Shown here one piece after another: positions 37,554-48,793 of a stretch of DNA of 64,000 nt. Positions within the stretch are counted from its first letter, which is position 1; every line of letters begins with the position of its first letter. The notes below the pieces were generated by a model. The model had not been told where the DNA came from and made no database searches. It worked only from the letters and a program-made list of their open reading frames with translations. The stretch is from Marchantia polymorpha subsp. ruderalis (taxonomy: Eukaryota > Streptophyta > Marchantiopsida > Marchantiales > Marchantiaceae): contig AP031353.1 of the NCBI GenBank assembly GCA_037833965.1, positions 7,566,501 through 7,630,500 of the forward strand. Direction: 5' to 3'. Position numbers and translations under genes: made by a program.

Positions 37554-39494
37554 ATGGTGAAGTTTAGGAATCAGCAAAGTATGGTGAAGTTTTCAGTGCA
37601 ACCGTATTCTGCAGTTGTGCCGCCTTCCAAGAGAATCAGACTTGAACAGACAACGGAGACACCTAGTTCTCCTGTCGCAATGATAAGCGGAGATCACAGC
37701 AGTCATGACCGCCAGTTCACTGCCACCTTTGATCCTGATATCTTGGATTGCAATATCTGCATGGAGCCACTGAGTCCGCCAATCTTCCAGGTAAGTCCTA
37801 ATGATGTCCTCTCCGATTTTTTGCTTGTGTTAGGCAGTTCAAAGATCTGGTCAGTCGAAATGAGTAGATTGCCACTTACCTCCAGGTTTGTAACTTACGT
37901 TTTTAAGAAAACTCGTTAAATCATGCCTGAGGGCATGGAATCTACTCCCGATTTGCAAAGAAGGATTCAGAACCTACTCACTGAGTACATTCTGAAGCCT
38001 TTTTTTCTGCACCATCCATTCTTTGGTAGGCAATTGAGCGAGCAACTTTAATGCAGCTTTTCAAATGACGGAGCTCGCCTTTCGCTTCATTGTCGACTGG
38101 TTAGGTCGTTTGGTGGGTGATACGCTGCCCTTTGCTGAACAGGATGGAGTGTCTCATGTGGATATTCTAATCTGTTGAGCCGAAGGATGGTGCTTTTTCC
38201 ATCGGTCGGGAAGAATTAAACCTTCCAGGTTTGGCAATAAAACCTGGAAGAGTTGTTTGGAATGATTTCAGCTTAGATTGTAACGAGTTGAACCAAACTC
38301 ATTCTTGCTTGATAAGGCAATCACTGCGATAATGAATTTTCTGTGAATCAAAATTGCGTATTCCTTCGTTTCTACTTTCGGTCAACGCTGTGAATTGCCT
38401 AATCAGCTTTGGCTCCACCAGCAGCGTGAAAAGAACCCAAAGCAGCCTCTACTCTGAGTTAGAGGCTGCTTTGGGTTCTTTTCACGCAGAATTTCACAAA
38501 GGTCTAGTAGATGGGTTGGTCCAGGTTGTAAGCTTTAGGTGTAAAAAGAAAATGATATCTGCCGGAAACTGACATAAGATTTTGTATTGACCAGTAGCTC
38601 TTTATTTGGCAAGAGAATTTCTTCGAATTCATCATTTTTGTCCTTGGCCTATCTATCGGCCAAGGACAAAAGTCATGAGTTGAAAGAAAAATTAGAAGAT
38701 TTGTAGGATCATATTATGTTACTGAATGCTTTTAAGCTGATAAAAGGGTTTGAGTTTTGCCTGTAAAATGAAATTGGTGAATTGACGTGGACTTTTTTAC
38801 CAAAAAAGCGATGGTGTTTATGTAGTGTACAAATGGCCACATCGCATGCACGGAGTGCTGCGTCAAGATGCACGGCATTTGCCCATCATGTTCAAAGCCA
38901 GTAGGAAAAATTCGATGTCTGGCCATAGAGAAGCTGATTGAATCCCTTCAGATGAGCTGTAAGCACGCGGAGTACGGATGCACAAAAGTGGTTAGCTTCA
39001 CAAAGAAAAAGAATCATGAAATATCTTGCCCTTTCGCGCCTTTTATGTGTCCCGTAGCAAGCTGTGGGTTCTCGAATCTGGTGTCGACTTTCCCGCTCCA
39101 CTTTCAAGAGGTTCATCAAGTGCGCACCCAAGAGTTTAGCTATGGTGGTTGGTTTACCGTGATGTTGGCCCCATCAGATATGAATGTCCTTCTCAAAGCA
39201 GATGACATGCTTTTCCTCCTCCACTATGAGAAGTCGACGCTGGGAAACATTGTGTACGTGACCTTGTTTGGAGCCACATTACAGGAGGATCAGTACTCTT
39301 ACCACCTAGAAGTGAAGAACGGAAAGAAACGGCTTTCAATGGAGGGAGTTCCGAGGAGTATCCTTGGTGAGGATAGTAAGCATGTAACTGATTTTTTAAT
39401 GATACCCTTACGGACCTATGGATTAGGGGATGGCAGGGTGCAGCTGGAATTATCTTTTCATCATTCTGGAGAACCTCTGCCCGAGAGTTGCTGA
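37554..39494 (+). CDS. SINA/SIAH-type RING E3 ubiquitin ligase
   Basis: Transfers ubiquitin from an E2 to substrates; plant SINA proteins act as dimers in development and stress signalling. Two exons, 37554-37790 and 38826-39494, GT-AG intron, 301 residues (family ~300). A C3HC4 RING is split by the intron: CNIC (66-69), C80, H84, C87, C90, CPSC (98-101). After the RING comes the linker GKIRCLAIEKLIESL. The SIAH zinc finger follows (CKHAEYGC, HEISCPFAPFMCP, FPLHFQEVH), then the substrate-binding domain ending LELSFHHSGEPLPESC. The first coding exon has a near-duplicate AGTATGGTGAAGTTT, so ATG 37554 or the ATG nine codons later may be used. It looks intact. Confidence 0.94.
38222..38250. repeat. 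Inverted repeat, 11-bp arms, 7-base loop
   Basis: CTTCCAGGTTT, loop GGCAATA, AAACCTGGAAG. It lies in the SINA intron. Confidence 0.75.
38424..38487. repeat. Perfect inverted repeat, 28-bp arms, 8-base loop
   Basis: Bases 38424-38451 are an exact reverse complement of 38460-38487, loop CTCTGAGT. It lies in the SINA intron and would form a stable hairpin in the unspliced transcript. Confidence 0.92.
38636..38671. repeat. Perfect inverted repeat, 14-bp arms, 8-base loop
   Basis: TTTTGTCCTTGGCC, loop TATCTATC, GGCCAAGGACAAAA. Third hairpin in the SINA intron. Confidence 0.85.
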
Positions 39495-41299
39495 TTCTTA
39501 GCACCAGTGATTTCGAGCAACCTCCAGTACTTTGACTTTGTGTGGATAGCCTGTTTATAATCATTGTGCATTGTTTTGGCCAGCCCTTCTTCGTTAGGGA
39601 CACAAGTGTAGTATACTGCTGCTCTAGGTAGAGTTGAATTTCAATATCTGTACAGTTGTGTGGGTAGGATGAGCTGTGTTCCACTTCTGTATGGAATTCC
39701 AAGGCTGCCTTAGAAAATAGCCTTTTTTATATACAACGCCACAAACTATTCCTGGTATTTACAGCCTATGTCTCTTTGGTGATTTATAGGGCGAACTTGT
39801 GAAATTGTTGTGACTGGCTAGTTTCCACGTATGTTTGCCTTTTCCTTTGTAGCTTCCATTGTCAGACCTGGATCTTGTCACTGATATCACAAGTACAGGC
39901 TTTCAGACTATCAATTATTGCTCAAAGACATGGAAAGATGCAGAATGCACTGAGTAAGTGGCCTGCTTTCAAGCTGACAGATTGGAGGTTGTAGCACATG
40001 ATCTCCGTCTTAATGTCTCTAAAGGTCGGACCAAGTATTAGGCCGTGCTTGGAAAGAACCTTTTCTTCGAAACTAAGATACCTTGGGTTAGTTTAGACTA
40101 CCACCGTTTCAAAACTAGTGATGAGCTCAAACTATATTGTGTAGATGGGTTTAAGTAAGCAAGGAGGTAAGCCTCATGAAACTGTGCAGTCTGATATGGT
40201 TTCAGGGGGTTTTTATTCAGGTAATCTAGCACTTACCTAAGAATGTTCATTTGAAGTTCTACAGCGATAAAAGACCAGCTCTTGATAGTGAAGACCATTT
40301 CATGTCTAATATTCCAAGTTTTGAATTCAAGACCTCATTAGTACATCATAACAAAATAAAATAAAACAAAATAATTTATGGTGAACCGTACTCTGAACAT
40401 GCCGATTATAGAAATTAAATAATTATCTACAATCTGTTGGGAAAAAAAATCAAAATTTTCAATTCTGTTAAGAACAACTGAAGTATAAAGTTTTTCACAT
40501 AGTTAACATAGATATACAATAGATTATCATATTGATAGAGATATATCAAAGTAATATATTTCCAAGCATAGAGCATTCTCAAACAAAATATATAACAAAA
40601 GAATCAAATTCACTTCGAATTTCAAAGAATCATGGCACATTTATTTTACAAGTTGCTATCCAAAACCCTAACTCAAACAGTTTTTTGAGTTACATATATT
40701 CCGAGGGTATTATTTATCATATCAGCATGTTTAGTAAGATCGCTCAATGATTGTATTTTTTTTCATGTTAGGTTTAAATTGAAGTTAGATATGTTAGAAG
40801 TATCTATAGTACATTACTTTAATTCCCGTTAAGGAATAGCCTCATTTGTAATCATTTATATTTGAGATTGGTTGTCTATGTTTGGTACATGTATACCATG
40901 ATGCTTCTCCACATATAGGTGTATTTTCATCTGAGCATTAAAGTCTCTCGCGTGTATTCTTCTTTGGACGAAACCTTTGAGGTTTCATATGTATACACGT
41001 TGGATTCGAGTTTGAGTCAATAGACATTGGGCCGCGAGTAACGTTGAGACGCAGGTAACATTGAGGTTGGGTCAACGCTCCATCGGGAGTATATTTGAGG
41101 TGAACTCGAATAACTTTCAGTTTTTCGAGTTGAGCCTTCTGTGTAGAGAGTTTCCAGCTAGGTTCAAGCATATAGTGAAAGCCTTCGAACTATTAAGGCC
41201 GTAATCGACATATTTCGTGTTCAACGGTGATGGTTGAACAAAGATTGCGTTACAAACTATTTACCTACACCCCTTCTAGAGGTTGGAAGTATTTTGCAT
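39495..41299. other. SINA 3' flank and AT-rich spacer
   Basis: The first few hundred bases are presumably 3' untranslated sequence. 40300-40900 is AT-rich. No gene recognised. Confidence 0.5.
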
Positions 41300-41740
41300 C
41301 TATCTACCCTGTTGATGACATTTACTGTTTGGTGTTATACTCTTCTATGGTCTCAAGCTGCTACCGCTTTCTCAACCCAAACCTGCTTCCGGTCTTCGGG
41401 CAACTCCTGCCATCTTGTGGCCATGGTAGCGTTGATCTCCGAGAAACTTGCTCCAGGCCATTCTTGCCGGATTAACTTCCTGTTCTCCATTGTGAAAAGC
41501 AAATAAGATGTTGGGGTCTTCTTGGGCTTTTTAAGATCGAACGGGGTCTTATCCTTCTTCTTCTTCTCCTTTAGCTTTTAGTGCTTCAAATTCTTCTTAA
41601 CTTGATCAATTTCTTCCTTCTGATTGAGGAGCTGCAGGGCCTGCACCTTCACCTGCTCTTTACTCTGATCCTCGGCCACTTTCAGTTCATCTGAGTTTGT
41701 GGGCTTCGAGCGGGAAGAGAGGGCGAAAGCGGGGCCGAGA
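41300..41740 (-). pseudogene. HMG-box protein fragment, disabled
   Basis: On the minus strand, about 41560-41356 reads KKPKKTPTSYLLFTMENRK, then PGASFSEINATMATRWQEL and DRKQVWVEKA, a clear HMG-box DNA-binding domain. It is preceded by QLLNQKEEIDQVKKNLKH and a lysine run, as in linkers of plant multi-HMG-box (HMGB6/13-like) chromatin proteins. An in-frame TAA at 41578-41580 separates linker from box, and a frameshift near 41365 moves the end of the box (LETIEEYN) to another frame. No introns within. It looks like a fragment of a retrocopy or a decayed duplicate. Confidence 0.7.
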
Positions 41741-41809
41741 GAATCTGAGCACGCGGGGTGGATTATCTGAGACCGCTGCTCTTTTGAGCGCAGCAGGTTG
41801 AGGTTTAGT

Positions 41810-42571
41810 TTATTGCCGTGTATCGCCGATTATCATACTATACAGTATGAGCGAGCACGATGTGCCTGCCGGGAGTTGTGGGATTAAGAGAGAGAACGAG
41901 CTGAAAATCCAAAGTTGCTCATACAAGTTAGACTTATCAAAAAATATTCGAGGGATCTGCACCGACACGAGATGTTGAATGTTTATGCAAGATTTTTGTA
42001 TGTGAGTGAGGGGATGAGAACGAGGTTTTCCCACGTGGAGTGGAGAGGTGGTGTCCAGGACTACAGATGCAGATTGTGAATCACTCACAAGCGCACAATT
42101 TTGGTGCATGATACTGGTTGATTTCAAGTGGAGTGTAGGGAAAGATACTGCTCGAGCAACTCCATTGTGTTCTTCAAAGTGAACTCCATTAGGAGGGTAG
42201 GGAATGTCGGACTCGGCTCTCCGTGAGCTTGTACTCAATTGAGCTCTCATAATTTTACACTTCATTGATATACTCAGATTGCTCGGAGCTTGGGCTTCTC
42301 TTTCCTTCATTACTTCCATTCCCAAGGCTTTCCCTTGGCTACACAAATATTTGAATAGCATATGTTGGGAGTAGGGTAAACAAGGATTTTGAGAAGTGAT
42401 TTCAAGCACTTTGCACAGTTTTTGGACAGCGTATGATGGACTCTTTCTATGGGTTAAAAAAATTCTCTTTCCTTTTCTTTGTTGAAAAAAAAGGAAAAAA
42501 AAAGATTGAAAGAAATAAGAAGAGAGAAGAGGAGTATTCTTAAGAGACTGAGAATTTGCACTTGGTTTCAC
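41810..42571 (-). other. 253-codon ORF, unrecognised
   Basis: Longest open frame in the window outside assigned genes and elements. Composition is serine-rich with a Phe-rich start; no domain, signal or neighbour suggests a function. It starts in a poly-A/T tract and may be chance. The rest of 41741-43394 shows no recognised gene; ORFs at about 43143-43390 could be leader or gag sequence of the gypsy element cut by the hAT insertion. Confidence 0.15.
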
Positions 42572-43560
42572 TGACTATGTTTTCTTGATTGTGAAAACAT
42601 TGATTTTATTTCTATTTCTTTTTGTATGGAAAACAATTAGGGTAGATAGACTTGCGTTACATTCCTTGCCCCTACTTGTAGTGTGAAGTGTAGGTATGAG
42701 GCAAAGTACAGGAGAGCTTGGCGTGGATATCATCTTGACGACTTGATGAACGAGATAGCATTGCAGGAACTGGAGGCGGATGGTAGGGAGCGATGGACTT
42801 CGACTTGGGATCGCTATGCAAGGCGATGTCTCATGTGTTGTGTTGTTCTGTGATGTGTTTCATTTAGGCTGGAGAGTCGCTGCTAGCTGTTAGCTTGTGT
42901 TTGAATACTCTCCAGTCTTGCTTCTTGATGCGCGTCCGTGTATGGGTTGACGCTGGTTTCTAGAGTAGTTTTACTCCTCTGTGTTGTCGATAGTGAGGCT
43001 GGATTTGATCAGATGCCGGCCTATCTTTGTTTCTCTCACGGTGAGATTGTTGTGATGAACAATGGACCCGTGAGAGTCTTCTTGCGGTGATGACAGGTTA
43101 GATTGCTCATATCCATAGCTAGTAGGGCTAGAGTAGGTTGGTGTGAAGACTAGATTAGGTGGAGATTTAGCATTGGTGCCAGTTGGTGATTTGGTCGTAA
43201 TAGAGCAGTTTGATGGTTCCGTCGATGACCGTGGAGTATTTACGCGGAGTGGATTGAGGTATCGGCTACCTATACCTATCTCTTCAGTTGTTGCGAAGGA
43301 GAAAGGTGTTACAGATACCAAATCTTCTGTGGTGATATCGTTTTGTGTTCCAAACTTGTTGATTTGGAACATGGATGTGATGTACAGGTCCATGCAGGGC
43401 CGAGTACTGCATCACACCTCAAAAGCATACCCGAACCCGATCCATGCCCACGTATTCTGCGCTGGTGGTACCAATACCCGACCCATATCCAAAGAGACAA
43501 AACCGAAACTCGAAACGAACCCAAGTCGCCTCTGAATGGATACCCGATTGGACCCGAATA

Positions 43561-43830
43561 GATGGGAAAAAACATACTTTTTTTTATTTAGCTTTAAGTT
43601 TTCGGTGGAACCGAAACATGAACAGAGGGGAAAAAAACATACTTTTTTTATTTAGCTTTAAGTTTTCGGTGGAACCGAAACATGAACAGAGGGGAAAAAA
43701 ACGTACTTTTTTTTATTTACCTTTAAGTTTTCGGGGGAACCGAAACATGAACAGAGGGGAAAAAAACATACGTTTTTTATTTAGCTTTCAGTTTTCTCTG
43801 GAACCAAAAAATGAACACATGTGAAAAATC
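43561..43830. repeat. 64-bp minisatellite inside the hAT element
   Basis: About four copies of a ~62-64-bp unit with ACATACTTTTTTTATTTAGC, TTTCGGTGGAACCGAAACATG and AACAGAGGGGAAAA, plus a diverged fifth to about 43870. It lies between the left terminal repeat and the 3' end of the transposase. Confidence 0.9.
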
Positions 43831-43844
43831 CAACTGTTCTCTAT

Positions 43845-45900
43845 TTAGCTTTCGGTGATAGGTGGAACTCTAATTTGGACAGTAGACAACATTAGCATTG
43901 AGCGTAGAGACATGAGATCGTCGAGCTTCAAAGGATGCAACAGGTTGCATTTTTTGCTCATGGTATTCCCTGCGTCCGAGAAGTTACTCTCAGATTTTGC
44001 GCTAGAAGCTGGAATGGTTAACATAGAGCGAGCTAGTCGAGAAAGTACAGGAAATTCGTTTTGATGGATCTTCCACCAAAATAAAACTCCATATTTAGAT
44101 AGAAGTGTGCTTTCATCGTCACTACACCTATGACAAATATAGTTGTTGAGTTCTGTTCTCAAAGAAAAATCAAGCTGCACGTCATCGGCAAGAGGCTTTT
44201 CTTCGATGGTGCTGTCGCTCTCAGAACTGTACTCAGCAAGAAGACGCACAACACGTCGACTGTCCTCTTTCTTTCTTTTATGAGATGGCACACTCCTCTT
44301 GCCGATGCCAGAGCCAATCATATGATCTTTCATCATATTTTCTAGATTTTTTTGGCCAAGTTCAATATCGACAGAGTCAATGCCAAACTTGTCTAAACGA
44401 CACTTGGTTTTAGGATTGAGTGTGGCGGCAATGACATGAATGTCGCTCCAAATAAACTTCTCCCTGATCAGTTCCGCAAATTTTGGCTTCAAGGCGATGA
44501 ATGCAGGAGAGTCCTTCTTCAGTGTGGTTATCGTGCCATCTTTCTCCTTAGTGGTGATATCTGCCGCAACAACCTGGCAATGCTTTAGCAGATTCTGCCG
44601 AAAATAGAGTACACGGTGTATCGTAGGCTCCGCAAACATCTCCAGAGCTAGGGTGGCCTCCTGAAAGGGCACAAAAAGCAATGAACTCCTTGAGAAGCTC
44701 ATGATCAATCTTATTGACCTTGAAAACCAATCCGCGACCTCGTGCACGTAATATCTCAGTCAACTCCGGGAGTGCTTCGTCAACGCTGATCATGCAACGG
44801 AGGGCAGAATTCCATCGTGTCGCATTTTCCTGCTTGAGGGTCTTTGCAATCTCATCCTGCAGATTCGCTTGTTTGACATATGTCACGAGAGCTTTGAACT
44901 GATCAATAGTATCAAACAACTCAAGGGCTAGATGGTAAAACTCATAGAAGAGAGCAGATTTTTTACCTTCAACCATTCGAGTTCTCTTGTCGATAATCGT
45001 TGTTAGGATGGTACTAATGATGTGATCACAACACGGTATCCAACCATAGAGACTAGGAATGCCATCTGCAGAGTGCATATTTGAGCCTCGGTCTGTGACA
45101 ACTGTAACCTGGTCATATCTATTGATGCCAAATTTTTGTAAAACACCCTCATATTTTTCCAAGACGTCACATCCGTGGTGCGGCCCAGGAAATGGACTGC
45201 ATGCAAGCGTGCGGTGATGTAGAGTGAACTCGTCATCGATGAAATGCACAGTGACTGATAGGAAAGATACCTTGTTGATGTCATCGGTCCAAATATTGGT
45301 TGTGCTGCCAATCTGAATTCCTTCCGCCAGATGTGCCTTCAAAGCGGCAGTGAGTATCTCCCTTCCAGCATTAGATCGCATCTGCACATTTCTACTGATT
45401 GTGGTTGGATCAGGAAGAATATTGTCCACAAGCATGCCCACCTTAGAGTTGACCCCAATGTTGAGGACGGTCTGTGTATAGTTCCTGAACCCTGTGCCCT
45501 TCACAATATAAAATGGACGCATGTCAACAGCGCACATGTTCGCCAACGCCACGGTGATGAGTTTCTTCTCACTTGTAGTCGCATCGCGGCGCGTTGCTGT
45601 AGCTGTCATGACTTGATTGATCTCTGCAGGCGGACATGAGTGTTTGGACATGATGGTGGTTCCGTTGGCTGATCTGTATTGATATACAATGAGACATTTG
45701 TTGCAGCAGACAAAAGAATTATCACTATAACACAGATGTTCAGCAGTCTCCTTGATCGCAACAAACGAAAACGATGTCCAGACACCTGCCCTAGCTTTAC
45801 GGTTTTTCACTCGATAATAGAGACCGTCTTCTTTCTGCAAATCTGCGGTGATTTTTGTCTTCAACGTGAGCATATCTTTGGGACTCATCTCAATTGTCAT
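43845..45900 (-). pseudogene. hAT transposase, one apparent frameshift
   Basis: Cut-and-paste transposase. The likely start is ATG at 45900-45898 (MTIEMSPKDML); an open frame extends upstream to 45957. N-terminal BED-like zinc finger (CNKC, then MSKHSC) is followed by the catalytic region (TTNIWTDDINKVSFLSVTVH, DRGSNM, CCDHII, ATRWNS). The C-terminal dimerisation domain has LLSKYGVLFWWK, FPVLSRLARSMLTIPASSA and SESNFSDAGN. The frame changes once, near 44680, at the run GCTTTTTGTG, so the first frame runs on to 44548 and the second begins within 44747-44680. A single indel in a T run would explain this. It could be a real mutation or a base-calling error. Confidence 0.85.
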
Positions 45901-46408
45901 TGTCACCCATGACAAACCTCGAGAGTAACAGATGAGAAGAACAAGTGCGATTAGCACTGTGTCAAGTCAAAAAATACTCCACAAACTTTGTACTGAGTAA
46001 CCCTAATTTCCATTTTTAAACGTAACCCTATTTCTAAACCATATTAAGAAAAGTCCAACCCGAAACCAAACCAGACCTTTCTAGTTTGATCCAAACCCGA
46101 CCCATACTCATCGGTTCGGGCGGATTTGGTTCGGGTTTCGGGTATGGGTACCCGATGCAGTACTCAAATGCTGTCCACGGCCGTACTCTGTTGCAGTGGA
46201 CACCATTGAGTTGGATGATTTTATTAAGTAGTTCGATATGTGATGTGATATGTAGTTTTTGCGTATTTTCACGTTGTTTACACCCTTCTTTGCATGGAAG
46301 ATATTGTTTCAACATCTAGAGAGGCCTCCCATGGATGACTATCACGAGTTTGGGAGAGACTATGCTGTGGAGATTTACACGTGAAGTCGTCATTGATCTC
46401 CAAACGAA

Positions 46409-47803
46409 ATGTCTATTACTCAGGGTGGTGTTGGTACTAGTGGAGCTGCGAGTGGTGGCATCAGCGAGGATACTCGTACAGCAACTGGTGCAGGTTCCAG
46501 CAGCGGTCTTGTTAGTATGTCTAATGACAATATGAGTGGAGATGCTAGTGGCGTACCTTTGTTTAGCCCCAATTCTGAGTTCTTCAAGAGGTTGAGCAAA
46601 AACTAACAGGGGGTGAAGACGGAGAAGTTGAGGAGTTTCCAGGAGTTTGAGCGGAAGATTGATGAGAGTCTTCGGGAGGCATACACTCGTATGCAATGTT
46701 TGATCTCAACTACTCACGGTGTGACTGAGGCACAGGCTATTAAGTATTGGTACATGATTCTAGACAGAGAGTTGCGGCGGAGAGTTGATGATGCTATTCT
46801 TTTGAGCAATGCGTCACCCACATTGGCCTATGTGTTTACTCTTTCTGAGAAGATTGAGCGTAACCTAGTGGAGGAAAGAGTGGTGACATCTTCATTCGCA
46901 AGAGACACTACCACTACCTCTCGTGTCCAGTAGAGCACAACACAATCTCGACCCACGGGTGGTGATAGTAGTGGGGGTTGTGGAGCGCAGACACGACATC
47001 AGTCAGCTCCTAGAGAGACATGGGCACATGCATTAGTGCCGTTGTTTGCTAGTCAACAGCAGAGACGAGCATGTTAAACATGTGGAGCTCATAATCTACA
47101 TAGGAATTGTCTCCAGGAGGCCGGAGGACGGAGTTCACAAACCAGATCCCAGTCATTAAAGGTTGTGTATGACAATTGTGGTCGAGCAGCTCATCCTCAA
47201 GATTGATGCTTTGACCATCATCAAGAGTTGACATCTAGTGGTAGAGGTTGTGGCGGTGATGCTTCACGAGGCGGAGTTGGCCGTGGTGGTAGAGGTGCCA
47301 GTGCAGTTGAACGCACCGTAGCGAGTGCTACTTCAACCACAGAGAGTGCTATGGCTGCCCGGATTGAGCAGTGGGAACAAAGTCTTGCTTCTATGGCGGG
47401 TCATGGGGCGAGCACTTCCACACCTTACGAGGGAGAGTTCTTCTCCTATTTGGCGAGTGCCACACAGGTGAAGGCATCGGTTGCAGTGACCAGAGATGGT
47501 GCTCTCGCTTCAGAGCCACACGCGGCGACTCTGGAGTTGGAACCTCAGAGGGGTGAGAATGAACGGCAGGTCACACTTCCATGGACAATTTTGTTATTAG
47601 AGATGAGCAGGACTTCATTTATGAGACCTGCACCACCTAGTGATTCAATTAGAGGAACTGAGACATCTACATCACATGTTGTGAGTACGAACACACCATC
47701 TAGTGCAGTGATGCGAATGGCTACTTCAGTGATGAGATCTCCACTATTTTTAGTCACGGAGGTGATGGACTCTGGGATCACTTGTCTTGTGTATTTTTTT
47801 TAG
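46409..47803 (+). pseudogene. gypsy gag region
   Basis: One frame from 46409 to 47803 holds the Gag part, broken by stops at 46604, 46931 and others between 47075 and 47205. The retrotransposon Gag core reads KTEKLRSFQEFERK, then EAQAIKYWYMILD. Two knuckle-like Cys/His clusters follow: TCGAHNLHRNC and DNCGRAAHPQD with CFDHH. A Gly/Arg-rich and then Ser/Thr-rich stretch leads to the protease. Confidence 0.65.
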
Positions 47804-47989
47804 CACCCACGTTGTGTGAACTTGGAAGTATCACTGCTATGAGTGTCGAGATATGCGAGTCTTCTCGTGAGGAGCAATCCTCCACGAGTATAGTGAGTGA
47901 TGAGTCGACTTGGCAAGCGGCAGCGGCAAGGATGGAGTCCTTACCATTCTGACCAGCCATTGATCGTGAGAGGATTGTCTGGTGGACAA

Positions 47990-48763
47990 CTGGAGTGGTT
48001 TATTTTGCTTGGTGAGTTCTACCGGACAGGTGCATGTCCCAATCAGATTTTTGCTTGATTGTGGTGCATAGCCCTTGATGTTGGGCAAGACAACCTGCAT
48101 TAGTTTAGAGTTCGGGGATCCGACTTGGAGCCTTGTTCATTCTAAATTTAGACATCACTTGATGGCACCAGCGATAGGTCTTACTTTAAGACTAGAGAGA
48201 GCATATTGGTGCAGCTGAGGCATGATCATGCTCGTGATAGTGCACAATTTGGAATTTGTGCGGTGGTTACATCGGCAGCGTCATATGATGTGCTTGTTAG
48301 TGGAGCTATGTTATATCCGATTGGTTTTCGGATGGACTATTGCACTAAGACCGCTGCCTATCGTCTTGGTTGGCAGTCCGGCTATGGACCTATGAGCGAG
48401 CTGTTTGAGAGATTTATTTCAGGAGCTCGACCTCTTGGATCTTCTCCCGTGGTCTTGGCATCCGTTCCAGGTTTTAGCGGAGTGCTTACATGGCCCAATG
48501 AGCTGTTGGAGGGGAACATGTCGGCCGACAATACCCCAGTCTATGAGTATTTGGAGGAGGTTATGAGCTTCGCAGCGGCGGTGTCTTCATCTTTGGATGT
48601 TCCACTTTGGAGTTCTTACCATGCATTACAGCAGGAGGCTAATAGGTTGATGAAGAAGTGTTGTAGTGAGACCTCTTTACCAACACAGGTAGAGAGGGCT
48701 TTAGATGATAGGCTAGTTTGTGATCCTAGCACGCTATTCCCATTGGTTGCTACCCCAATTTAA
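47990..48763 (+). pseudogene. gypsy protease region
   Basis: Near 48030-48075 a retropepsin-like active-site block reads FLLDCGA, with DCG in place of the usual DSG or DTG, then PLMLGKTTC. Downstream, SYDVLVSGAMLYPIGFRMDY matches the conserved region after the active site in such elements. The frame 48206-48763 is open for 185 codons and is the same frame that carries methyltransferase motif I. Confidence 0.6.
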
Positions 48764-48793
48764 TGGTAGTATTCCCTAGAGGCTGTTTGTTTA

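Larger units (their letters stand above)
43395..46173 (-). mobile_element. hAT-family DNA transposon
   Basis: A 2.78-kb element with related terminal inverted repeats. The left end is CAGGGCCGAGTACTGCATC; the right end, in reverse complement, is CAGCATTTGAGTACTGCATC. Inside both ends are many ACCCGA/CGGGT subterminal motifs, as in hAT transposase-binding sites. A possible degenerate 8-bp target duplication is GTCCATGC (43388-43395) against GTCCACGG (46173-46180), overlapping the termini by one base. A minus-strand transposase with BED-type zinc finger and hAT dimerisation domain fills most of it. It lies directly next to the 5' end of the gypsy element. Only one clear coding break is visible, so it is much younger than the retroelements here. 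Confidence 0.8.
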
